From positions 2,755,501 to 2,819,500 of the forward strand of contig NZ_CP030059.1 of assembly GCF_015291745.1 (NCBI RefSeq): a stretch of 64,000 nt of DNA, in the 5' to 3' direction. Shown here in pieces: positions 57,121 to 64,000 of this stretch. Numbering within the stretch: the first letter of the stretch is position 1; the number at the start of each line of letters is the position of its first letter. The notes below the pieces were generated by a model that was not told the origin of the DNA, did no database searches, and was given only the letters and a program-made list of their open reading frames with translations. A program made the translations under genes and the position numbers. This stretch comes from Bradyrhizobium sp. CCBAU 53351 (GTDB lineage Bacteria > Pseudomonadota > Alphaproteobacteria > Rhizobiales > Xanthobacteraceae).

Positions 57121-57915
57121 CTAGACCAGCGCGCGAAGCTGGTTGGCCTTCTCGGCCCGCATCTCCGACAAGGCCTGGAACAGCTGCTGAAATTGCTGGC
57201 GCAGCCGCTCGGTCAGGTCGTTGGCGTCGGCCTTGTGAGTGTTGGCCAATTCAGCATTGGACGCAGCCAGGCTGCCGTCGGCTTCGTGAGTCTTGGTGGC
57301 CGCACTGGCTGTGGCCTCATATTTTTTTGCAAAGCCGTCAAGTCCCTTCGAAGAGACGTCCAGGATCGTTCTCGTCGAACCGGTGTCCCACTTGATCGTC
57401 GCCAAGCTGGCGGCGCAGGATCCAAGCGTCGCATAAAATGCATTCGCTGCGTTGCTCTTGATGTCCTTGGCCGCCGCCCTGTTGCTCGCCGCCTGTGCGA
57501 GCTGCTGCGAGCGTGCGACCTCCATGGCCTCCTTGCGCTTCTGGAGGGCGTCGTCCTGCTGGTGTTCGTTCGATTGCAGGGCGGCCTTGAACAGCGCGCG
57601 TGCGGCGTCCCGCGGCGACAGTGCCAAGCCAGCGTCACCGTCCGGGACGCTCGCCGGGTTCAACGCATCCGCGGCGGCGGAGAAGCGGCTTGCGGCGGCT
57701 CCGACGGCGCCGTCATACTCGGCCGGCGGAACCGCCGAGGCCGGTGCGAACGTCGCCGTCGTGCTTCGGGAAGCCGACGTGATGGAGGGCGGAACGGCGC
57801 CCTGCAGGCTCGAGATGCCCGATGCGGTGGCTTTGGTGGACCTGCCGACCGGCTGGGCGCCATCCGGCAACGGCTGGTCCAGTCGAGAGCCGGAATTGCG
57901 AATGTTCTCGATCAT
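57121..57915 (-). CDS. Type III translocator-like protein (SctB/YopD-like)
   Basis: This 264-residue protein has a Ser/Ala/Pro-rich N-terminus (secretion signal type), a coiled-coil stretch (about 105-155, EHQQDDALQKRKEAMEVARSQQ), one weakly hydrophobic segment (about 157-174, NAFYATLGSCAASLATI) and a C-terminal coiled coil (about 205-260). No cleavable signal peptide is present. That is the profile of minor translocators such as YopD, IpaC and EspB. It comes directly after a SctE-like gene and a SycD-like chaperone gene. Family assignment is by structure and gene order, not a unique motif. AAGGAGA precedes ATG 57915. Confidence 0.65.
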   Translation of the reverse strand: MIENIRNSGSRLDQPLPDGAQPVGRSTKATASGISSLQGAVPPSITSASRSTTATFAPASAVPPAEYDGAVGAAASRFSAAADALNPASVPDGDAGLALSPRDAARALFKAALQSNEHQQDDALQKRKEAMEVARSQQLAQAASNRAAAKDIKSNAANAFYATLGSCAASLATIKWDTGSTRTILDVSSKGLDGFAKKYEATASAATKTHEADGSLAASNAELANTHKADANDLTERLRQQFQQLFQALSEMRAEKANQLRALV

Positions 57916-57945
57916 GATCTGATGTCTCCTTGCGTGAACGGATTG

Positions 57946-58920
57946 TCAGGCGAAGCGAACGCGCGAGGTCACACTCGCCTTGTTGCGCAGCGTGTCGGCG
58001 GTCTCCTCGATGACGCGTGCCCAGCTCTCGCTCGTCGTCGTCAAGCGTTTGATGGCCTGCTGCACATACTCGTCGATCTGCTCGATGGCGGCTTGGGCTA
58101 TCTGCTCGTCGGCGCGCGCGCGCCGGCCCGCGACCTGGTGGCTCGCGCTGTCGTAATTGATATAGCCGACTGCAACATCGCCCCCGATCTTCACGAGCTT
58201 GGTCCCCAGTTGCAGAATGCCGTTGTTGAGCTGCGTTGGGTCGCCGCATGCCAAGGTCATCAGGCCGACGGTAGTTTGTGCGATGGCAAACGAAAGGCGG
58301 AAGCTCTCATCGGCCTTGTTGGCGCCTTCCTCGTCGCCCGGATGGGTCAACAAATGAAGATTTCCGGCAATTCCGTGTCCTGTCGTCATGTTCAGAGTGC
58401 TGTCGGTCGCGGATATCAACCCGCAGACGCCGTTAGCGATCAGCAGCACCCCGATCGGACCGCCGACGCCACTCGCCATCGCGGTCCATCCCGCAATGAT
58501 GCTGACGACCGAGACGACCACGTCGCACACCGTCTTGACCGCATCCCACCAATCGCCGTCCGACTGCTTGGCGAGCTCGTCGATCGCCTTCTGTGCGGAC
58601 GCCAGTCTCCGGGCGACCGCCTCCTCGCGGCGCTGGTTGTCGACCTTGATCTCGTCGTGGCTGGCCTTGCCCAGAATCTCCGCGATCTTGGCGGCGGCGA
58701 CCGCGCAGACCAGCTCCGGGCTCTCCTGGTTCGGCATGAATCCGGCGAGGCTGGCGAAGGCCGCGCCGAGGTCGTCGGCAACGCCGCCTGGCGGCGGCAG
58801 GTTGCCGCTGCCGGCGACGGCACCGGCCACACCGGCGCCGACTTTCGGATCGACCGGCGCGACCTGCGGCGCGATTTGTCCGGTCGAGATCGGCGAAACT
58901 GGCTTGACTGCGACGTCCAT
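57946..58920 (-). CDS. Type III translocator-like protein (SctE/YopB-like)
   Basis: This 324-residue protein has a Pro/Ala-rich N-terminus, a helical stretch (about 70-125), a hydrophobic block (about 131-171, VCDVVVSVVSIIAGWTAMA and GPIGVLLIANGVCGLIS), a second weaker one (about 210-230), and a C-terminal coiled coil (about 255-315). Major translocators (YopB, IpaB, EspD, SseC) share two close hydrophobic segments and a coiled coil. They form the host-membrane pore. It lies between the SycD-like chaperone and SctB-like genes, the classical lcrH-yopB-yopD order. It is shorter than most family members. Confidence 0.7.
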   Translation of the reverse strand: MDVAVKPVSPISTGQIAPQVAPVDPKVGAGVAGAVAGSGNLPPPGGVADDLGAAFASLAGFMPNQESPELVCAVAAAKIAEILGKASHDEIKVDNQRREEAVARRLASAQKAIDELAKQSDGDWWDAVKTVCDVVVSVVSIIAGWTAMASGVGGPIGVLLIANGVCGLISATDSTLNMTTGHGIAGNLHLLTHPGDEEGANKADESFRLSFAIAQTTVGLMTLACGDPTQLNNGILQLGTKLVKIGGDVAVGYINYDSASHQVAGRRARADEQIAQAAIEQIDEYVQQAIKRLTTTSESWARVIEETADTLRNKASVTSRVRFA

Positions 58921-58952
58921 GGCGAACTGCTCTTGCTGGTGGTGACTATTCG

Positions 58953-59534
58953 CTATCGCGCGGCCCGGCCTGCGTGCCTCTGCGCGGAGCGGCGCTCGAT
59001 GGCATGCGCATGCATCCGTACGGCGTGTGCCGCGGCGGCCGCATTGCTGCCGCGGCTGAGCCGTTCGCCCACCGCGAAATGCGCGATCGCGCCATCATAT
59101 TCGCGGGCGGACAATAGGCACTCGCCGAGCCGCAGATGTCCCTCCGGATTGGCGGCGTCGAGGGCGATGAAATGCACGTAGAGCTTGGCGGCGAGCGCGA
59201 CGTTGCCTTCGCTCTGATAGGTGAGGGCGATCGCGTAGATGACGCGGGCGTCGAGCGGTTCAAGCTGATGCAGCACGATCATCCACTCGCGCCCCTTTTT
59301 GACGTCGCCGGCCTGGATCATCCGGCAGCCGCGGATGAACATGGCGTCGCGCTCCTCGCTGGTAAGGCCGCAGATGTCGGCCAACGCCATGCCTTCCGAC
59401 ATCAGCTTGAGGACGCTCCGCACCTTCGGCGGAAGCGCGAGGCCGTCGATCAGCCCTTGCGCGACCGGAGCGGCGATCTCGATCCGGCGACGCCAATCGG
59501 CCTCGGTCTTCGGCAGTCCATCCAGTATCGACAT
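58953..59534 (-). CDS. SycD/LcrH-like type III translocator chaperone
   Basis: This 193-residue protein has three TPR-like units (about 60-165): FIRGCRMIQAGDVKKGREWMIVLHQLEP, VIYAIALTYQSEGNVALAAKLYVHFIALDAANPEGHLRLGECLLSA (read as two repeats) and YDGAIAHFAVGERL. A helical N-terminus precedes them. Class II chaperones of this form (SycD, IpgC, CesD) keep both translocators soluble before export. Gene order supports it: the two translocator-like genes follow immediately. The C-terminal His/Arg/Ala-rich tail is an extra feature. The ribosome site is weak. Confidence 0.8.
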   Translation of the reverse strand: MSILDGLPKTEADWRRRIEIAAPVAQGLIDGLALPPKVRSVLKLMSEGMALADICGLTSEERDAMFIRGCRMIQAGDVKKGREWMIVLHQLEPLDARVIYAIALTYQSEGNVALAAKLYVHFIALDAANPEGHLRLGECLLSAREYDGAIAHFAVGERLSRGSNAAAAAHAVRMHAHAIERRSAQRHAGRAAR

Positions 59535-59676
59535 GGCGATGAGGTCCTTGAACCCGGTGCCGGCACGATAGCCCCGGCTCCATCGGCCCCGTGTCGCAGG
59601 AGTTACAGCGCCGGTCTGTTTTGCTGCGGACGCCGCTGGGATGCGCAGAGCCTCCGCGTTGCGGAGCGACGCTCGT

Positions 59677-60321
59677 CTATTCGAGGGGAAGCGGCGGCGG
59701 CTTGACGCCCAGGAGGTGATAGACTCTCAATTGGAGCTTATGGGCCTCTCCGGCGTGGCGTTGCGCCTCGTCATAGACGTTTTCGGTCCGCTCCTTTTGT
59801 ATCCTCGTCCTGTCCACTTCCCCGTAGACGGAGTCGAAATATTGCGCGGCGCCAGGCGTTTCCGAGTGGACGGTGTGCCTGGCGAGCCAAAGCGTCTTTC
59901 CTGCGCGCTTCGAGGCCTCACCGGCCTCGCGCTTCGCGTCCCATGCCTGCCGCAGGAATCGCTGCTGCCATTCGACATTCGCGTCGGCCATATTCCGCAC
60001 TTCGGTGGCGTGACGTTCGAGCGAGGGTCGGAGCTGAGCCAGCTTGTGTTGCTTCGCGGCGGGTGCCAGGTTCGATTGCTCGATCGCTCGCCTGGTCCCG
60101 ATGTCGGTCTCGTAAACGGTGAGTGCATCGACCGTCGCCTTGTTGAGCGCTTCGACGATCTCGTGGTTGAGATTGAAGGGTTCCGACGCGGCAGGCGGCG
60201 GCGTCGTTTGCGAGGCGATTCCGCTGGAGATTGGCTTGCCCGGCGCGGGTGCTTGTGCGACGCGGATTTGCGCCTGGACGTGCAGCGGTTGATCTTGTGG
60301 ACGTACGATCCCATCGCCCAT
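59677..60321 (-). CDS. Type III-associated protein, paralog 1
   Basis: This 214-residue, mostly helical and charged protein has no signal peptide. Its N-terminus (APAPGKPISSGIASQTTPPP, about 24-43) and its middle (RAIEQSNLAPAAKQHKLAQLRPSLERHATE, about 75-105) match the next gene upstream, so the two are duplicates. The Ser/Pro/Thr-rich N-terminus and location between the chaperone and large-protein genes fit a secreted substrate such as a tip protein, inner-rod or effector. ATG 60321 with AGGAGGG in front is used rather than the longer open frame. I do not recognise a known family. Confidence 0.65.
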   Translation of the reverse strand: MGDGIVRPQDQPLHVQAQIRVAQAPAPGKPISSGIASQTTPPPAASEPFNLNHEIVEALNKATVDALTVYETDIGTRRAIEQSNLAPAAKQHKLAQLRPSLERHATEVRNMADANVEWQQRFLRQAWDAKREAGEASKRAGKTLWLARHTVHSETPGAAQYFDSVYGEVDRTRIQKERTENVYDEAQRHAGEAHKLQLRVYHLLGVKPPPLPLE

Positions 60322-60471
60322 CCTGTCCCTCCTGTTCGAAATCGCAAGCGGCGCCGACGGCGGTGGCCGCGCTTGAAGACGAAGCGTAGCGTGGCGGATC
60401 GTGCGGCGAGAGCGGTCACGTCCGCTGCAGCGGTCGGGGAGCACGCAGTTCGGTCCGGCTCCGCTTCACGT

Positions 60472-61026
60472 CTACCAATATTTGCTATTCTTCAGATTCA
60501 ATGCCTCGGTGTGGCGCTGTTGGGCGCCTATATAGGTGTCGTAGGTGTTCGCATATTTGTGTGCTGCCGCGTGGATCGCCTGTTGGTCATTTCCCTTTTT
60601 GGCTTGTTCCAGTTCCCCCTTGACCTTCTGCAACGCATCCCAGGCCGGTCGAAGCATCAGATCCTGCAGCTCGAAATTGGATTTGGTGAGCCGATACGCT
60701 TCGGCCCAATGATGGTCGAGGCTGGGCCTGAGGGCTTCCAGCTTTTCCTGCTTTGCCTTCCGCGGCAGGTCCGACTGCTCGATAGCTTCCATTTCTTTCT
60801 TGTCCTGCCTGTAGCGCGCGACCGCATCCCTGGCCGCTCTGGCGCTGTGCTCCGCCGTTATCTCGAGCTCTGTGCGTGGTTCGGGCGGGGCAGGCGGAGG
60901 CGTTGTCTTCTGCGTGGCAATCCCGCCGGAGACCGGCTTGCCGGCCGCAGGCGCTTCAGCAACCTCGATCGGGGACGGCAGGTGCACCGGCTGTTGGGGT
61001 GTGGAGCTGCTGACTTCACTGCTCAT
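60472..61026 (-). CDS. Type III-associated protein, paralog 2
   Basis: This 184-residue helical protein has the Ser/Pro-rich start MSSEVSSSTPQQPVHLPSPI. The block APAAGKPVSGGIATQKTTPPP and the central AIEQSDLPRKAKQEKLEALRPSLDHH align with paralog 1. ATG 61026 has GGAG in front and gives the same distance to the GKP block as in paralog 1, so it is preferred to an ATG five codons upstream. It is longer in the Lys-rich loop and lacks the last 30 residues of paralog 1. Function unknown; probable substrate of the secretion system. Confidence 0.65.
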   Translation of the reverse strand: MSSEVSSSTPQQPVHLPSPIEVAEAPAAGKPVSGGIATQKTTPPPAPPEPRTELEITAEHSARAARDAVARYRQDKKEMEAIEQSDLPRKAKQEKLEALRPSLDHHWAEAYRLTKSNFELQDLMLRPAWDALQKVKGELEQAKKGNDQQAIHAAAHKYANTYDTYIGAQQRHTEALNLKNSKYW

Positions 61027-61120
61027 TGTGTCTTCTCCCATGCTGTCGCGTCAGCCGATGTCGCCTGTCGCGCGTGCCTGCACACATTGCTGACACGGTT
61101 GCTTGATCGGAATTGTGCCG

Positions 61121-61150
61121 GGGATGACAGAGGCTGGAAGCTTTCATCCC
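61121..61150. repeat. 7-bp inverted repeat between type III-associated genes
   Basis: GGGATGA (61121-61127) and TCATCCC (61144-61150) flank a 16-base spacer, right after the stop of the large protein gene and 95 bases before paralog 2. It could be an operator or a weak terminator; there is no T-run. Confidence 0.35.
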
Positions 61151-61167
61151 GCGGCCGGCGATCGACC

Positions 61168-63609
61168 CTAGCGATAGGGATTTATCTCCTCAGCCAGCGG
61201 ATGAGGAATTCGCTCGCGATCGAGCGCGTGGTCGAAGACCCCGAAGATGGTGTCCTGATCCAGCCCGTAATTCACGCCCTTGGCGATCGCCGCACCGGCC
61301 CATTGCGGCCCGACCTCAGCGGATCTGTCGCGGCCGTCCTCACCCTGTCCGAGCTCGGACAGCACGCTCTCGGAGAGCTGCCGCAGCTGGCCGGCATTGA
61401 GGCCGTTGATCCAGGAGAGAAGCTGATCGGGCGTCATCTGCCGGTATTCCGCATATCGGGCGAGGAAGGCGACTTGGGAGCCGCCGGGAAGCGCGGTCAA
61501 ATAGTCGCTTTGCTTGCTCAGTTCGCTCGCTGCCAACGGGTTGAAGCCGGCCGCGCGCAGCATGATTCGCATGGGCTCTTCGTATTGATGAGCTGCTTTG
61601 TGCCCGTCGTAGACTGCCTTGCCGACCACCGATACTGTCGCGACGGCAATTCCCGCGGGTCCAGCCCAGGATGCCGCGCCGAACGCCGGTGCGACCGCGG
61701 CACCGAATCCGATGGCCGAGCCGGCGGAAGCCAGGGCTGCAGCGGTGTCCTGGGGAACGCCGAGTCCAAAACCGGAGCGCACGCTGTTCACGGCTTCGAT
61801 CAGCGCGAACACACCAATCAAGACCTCGCCGGCGGCCACGCCGCTCACTTTCGCGCCGGCCAACCGTCCAAATCCCTTGGTGGCGTCGGCCCAACCGACA
61901 CTGACCAACGATTCACTAAGCCTCTGCGCCGCGAGGGCGCCGAGCACCCCGGTCTTGGCCACGCCGTTCAGGTCGAGATGCCCGAGGCTAATGGTATTGT
62001 ACAAGTTGAGGGCAACCACCCCGAGCGCAAGGCCGCGCATCAACTTGCCGGCCGGGGTTTCCCGCGCGAAGGCGCCGGCGGTGCGTCCGGCTGCTTTCAA
62101 CTCGGCCTCCAAGCTCGCGAGCGCTGCAGCATCGTCGGTAGCCAGGCGCGAAACCTTCGTCACGGCGGCGACGGCCTTGTCGAGCTCGGGCTTGGAAACT
62201 CCCAACAGTCTCGCGAGGCGCGTATCCGCCAATCCCTTGATGGCCTCCACCGCCTTTTCGATCCGTTTCGGGTCCGTCACGCTGAGACCAGCGAGCTTGC
62301 TGGACACCATCCGGCGCACGATCACGCCTGCGGCGACGTTGGTGAGCCGCAAGCCGAGAAAGCCGAGTTTGCCTGCGGTTGCCAGCGAGAAGGCAGAGCC
62401 GTCGTGGTCCTTGATAGACTTGAGCATGTCGGCGATATCGCTCAGCGATTCGTCCTTCTGCAGATTTGGGTCTGCCTGAATCGCCATCTCGATTGCCAGT
62501 CGTGCGGACTTGTCGTTCGCAATGGCCATCCACTGGCCGAGCAATTCGGGGCCGGCGTTCAGTTTGCCCGTCAGCTTGCCCAGCGCGATCATGTGCCGGA
62601 CCAATTTGCTGCCGTCGTCGATGAGCGCCTGATTCAAGCGGTCGTGTTCGGTTCGCCATTCCGGGCCCTTATGCGCGAAATAGGCATTCATCGCCGCTTG
62701 CGACTGCTCCGCGGAGACAGCAGGGCCCAGTGTGGTCGACAGCCAAGCCAGTTCGCCGTCATGCTTGGCGAGCGCCTCGACGTCGGATTTTGTCTTGTGC
62801 TGAATCTCGGCCTGCGATCCCGGTGTCCCGGCGGCGAGGGTCTGAAACACTTCAGATGCATCGCCGCCTTGCGCCCGGGCCTGACGGGCATTGGCGACCG
62901 CGTAGGCCATGCCGCCTCCGCGCTGCATGGCGCTGAGCACGGGCTCCGCATCCCATGCGGTGAGGGATGCGAAGTCCGCGACCACGCGATCGCCACTGCT
63001 CGCGCCGGAGATCCGGTCGCAGAGCGCAACGACGTCGGCATGGCCGTCCGGTCCGAGCGCCGCGAGCGTCGGCAAGCTCTGATGGTTTCCGGCGCCCTGG
63101 CGATACTCCACTGCCGCCCATTCCGCGAGCGTGGCGGCGAATTCGCGATCGACGAGAGCGGCCGCCGCCGCGAGATTGTGCACGGCTCGGTCCGCCCGCT
63201 GGCGCGGCAGCAGAGCAGTGTCGGCCAACGGCGCGTTGATCTGCTTGACGGCTTCGTTGACGAGGTAGGACGTCATGGCGTCCTGCAACACCAGTCGTCG
63301 CACGTCATCGGGCTGCTGCTGACAGCTCGTACTCAGATGCTGCAGCGTCTTCAGGGCGTCGCCGTGGGCGTCCTTGAGCGCCGCCGCAACGATATCCGAC
63401 GCGGTCTGAATGGCCTGCGGACTGACCACCGACGCTGCCGTCGTTTGCGCCGTTGGGAGCAGGGTGAGGGGCGCAGCAGGTGCCTGCGATGGCCCGAGAA
63501 GCCCCGCCGACGGGCGGGATTGCTGAGCCTTCGCATCAGGCCGCTCGTCGCCGCCTGGGATCGTCGGGGGAAGCGCCGGCCGGGGAGCTGCTTCGGTACG
63601 TGGCGACAT
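61168..63609 (-). CDS. Large type III-associated protein with hydrophobic core
   Basis: This 813-residue protein has a Pro/Thr-rich, signal-less N-terminus (MSPRTEAAPRPALPPTIPGG). A long helical region follows (about 60-480), then two hydrophobic blocks (about 520-545, LALGVVALNLYNTISL; and about 610-665 with several Gly/Ala-rich stretches such as SAIGFGAAVAPAFGAASWAG). The C-terminal domain contains RAAGFNPLAASELSKQSDYL and PDQLLSWINGLNAGQLRQL. It resembles HrpK-type proteins of Pseudomonas in size and layout (large, membrane segment near the C-terminus, secreted), but I cannot confirm homology. AGGAG precedes ATG 63609. It could be a pore-forming translocator or effector. Confidence 0.65.
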   Translation of the reverse strand: MSPRTEAAPRPALPPTIPGGDERPDAKAQQSRPSAGLLGPSQAPAAPLTLLPTAQTTAASVVSPQAIQTASDIVAAALKDAHGDALKTLQHLSTSCQQQPDDVRRLVLQDAMTSYLVNEAVKQINAPLADTALLPRQRADRAVHNLAAAAALVDREFAATLAEWAAVEYRQGAGNHQSLPTLAALGPDGHADVVALCDRISGASSGDRVVADFASLTAWDAEPVLSAMQRGGGMAYAVANARQARAQGGDASEVFQTLAAGTPGSQAEIQHKTKSDVEALAKHDGELAWLSTTLGPAVSAEQSQAAMNAYFAHKGPEWRTEHDRLNQALIDDGSKLVRHMIALGKLTGKLNAGPELLGQWMAIANDKSARLAIEMAIQADPNLQKDESLSDIADMLKSIKDHDGSAFSLATAGKLGFLGLRLTNVAAGVIVRRMVSSKLAGLSVTDPKRIEKAVEAIKGLADTRLARLLGVSKPELDKAVAAVTKVSRLATDDAAALASLEAELKAAGRTAGAFARETPAGKLMRGLALGVVALNLYNTISLGHLDLNGVAKTGVLGALAAQRLSESLVSVGWADATKGFGRLAGAKVSGVAAGEVLIGVFALIEAVNSVRSGFGLGVPQDTAAALASAGSAIGFGAAVAPAFGAASWAGPAGIAVATVSVVGKAVYDGHKAAHQYEEPMRIMLRAAGFNPLAASELSKQSDYLTALPGGSQVAFLARYAEYRQMTPDQLLSWINGLNAGQLRQLSESVLSELGQGEDGRDRSAEVGPQWAGAAIAKGVNYGLDQDTIFGVFDHALDRERIPHPLAEEINPYR

Positions 63610-63759
63610 CCGATTTCTCCTGTTTACACCGCGCCGATGCCGCGGTTGCTGTACGAAGACTTCAGGCGTGTTGTTGCACGAGAGGCCGCGGCCTCCTGTC
63701 TCAGGCGTGACACGTCGCGCAGGGCGCCTTGGCGAAGTTTGCAAGGAACTGGTGCTGGG

Positions 63760-64000
63760 CTATCCCGCCTGGTCCGCCGCTTCCGTGCCATGGCGCAGAT
63801 AGCTCTCCACCACGTCACGGGCGCGGGGGAGGTCGTCGAGCTCATAGAAGCACCGCGCCTTGAGATAGCGGCGCAGCCGCTGCGCATCGGTCATCCTGTA
63901 GGCGCCGAAGCGTTCGACCGGATCGATGCGGTCGAGCTCGTCGAGGCAGGCCAGCGCCGCGCGCCAGTCCTGCCCGAAAAAGCCGAGCACGGCACGCGCC
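63760..64000 (-). CDS. HrpB1/HrpK-like TPR protein (partial, cut by window edge)
   Basis: This frame is open to the window edge, with the visible C-terminal part ~80 residues long. It contains VLGFFGQDWRAALACLDELDRIDP and LRRYLKARCFYELDDLPRARDVVESYL, TPR-like repeats of the type found in type III HrpB1/SctG proteins. These are small cytoplasmic chaperones, often for the needle or pilus subunit. A GTG at 63990 could start a shorter product, but the same frame continues beyond the edge, so the true start is not seen. It is 150 bases upstream of the large-protein gene. Confidence 0.6.
   Translation of the reverse strand, partial: ARAVLGFFGQDWRAALACLDELDRIDPVERFGAYRMTDAQRLRRYLKARCFYELDDLPRARDVVESYLRHGTEAADQAG

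Noticed and set aside
56566..59181. An 871-codon plus-strand open frame across the type III segment
   Set aside because: It lies opposite several minus-strand genes with recognisable chaperone and translocator features and ribosome sites. Long antisense frames are expected in GC-rich DNA.
61042..63760. Searched for HrpL-type or tts-type promoter boxes in the type III segment
   Set aside because: No convincing match was seen by eye upstream of 61026 or 63609.

Overview
The window is GC-rich DNA with dense, short-spaced operons. Its gene families (several ABC importers with periplasmic binding proteins, LysR and Crp/Fnr regulators, TonB receptors, a nir cluster ordered as in Paracoccus) point to an alphaproteobacterium. 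Bradyrhizobium or a close relative is my best guess. That is inference from gene content and composition; there is no rRNA or other marker gene here.

Layout. (1) 1-1381: two ATPase genes of a peptide-type ABC importer, the first cut by the window edge. (2) 1471-12326, minus strand: one long catabolic operon. Read 5' to 3' it holds a Dabb protein, maleylacetate reductase, an amidohydrolase, a beta-hydroxyacid dehydrogenase-like enzyme, a hydroxyquinol 1,2-dioxygenase, an FAD-linked oxidase, a complete ribose-type ABC importer and a YciI protein. A divergent LysR regulator (12435) and an imperfect palindrome between them look like the control point. (3) 13372-18552, plus strand: xylulokinase and a second ribose/xylose-type importer. 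(4) 18800-27295: a secreted helical-toroid-like protein and a small polysaccharide-type locus (beta-propeller transferase, GT4 glycosyltransferase, flippase, flavoprotein, GNAT acyltransferase). (5) 27504-34558: a Bug-type binding protein, a siderophore-type TonB receptor, then a nickel permease and a second TonB receptor behind a textbook NikR box. (6) 34614-39320: DUF3455 protein, autotransporter and LuxR-type regulator, with three copies of a short hairpin element. (7) 39457-55520: MFS exporter, Crp/Fnr regulator, cytochrome c and a full cytochrome cd1 nitrite reductase cluster nirX-nirI / nirS-E-C-F-DL-G-H-J-N, plus a CbiX/SirB-type chelatase and a DUF2249 protein. (8) 55546-64000, minus strand: an HD-domain protein and a type III secretion segment with a SycD-like chaperone, two translocator-like proteins, a CesT-like chaperone, a paralogous pair of small proteins, one very large hydrophobic protein and a HrpB1-like fragment at the edge.

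How the parts work together. Regulator, electron donor, NirS, the heme d1 assembly line and a putative siroheme chelatase sit side by side. FNR/NNR-type boxes lie before the regulator and between nirI and nirS, so this looks like a self-contained nitrite respiration module induced by low oxygen and nitrogen oxides. The nickel permease and its overlapping TonB receptor form a two-membrane nickel import unit. The catabolic operon imports a substrate and sends a product through hydroxyquinol and maleylacetate to 3-oxoadipate, but no hydroxylase that would make hydroxyquinol is present. The type III segment has the chaperone-translocator-translocator order of animal-pathogen systems rather than the NopX type usual in rhizobia.

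Limits: families were assigned by reading motifs and gene order, with no database search. Start codons were chosen from ribosome binding sites and overlaps. Operators and terminators were found by eye.
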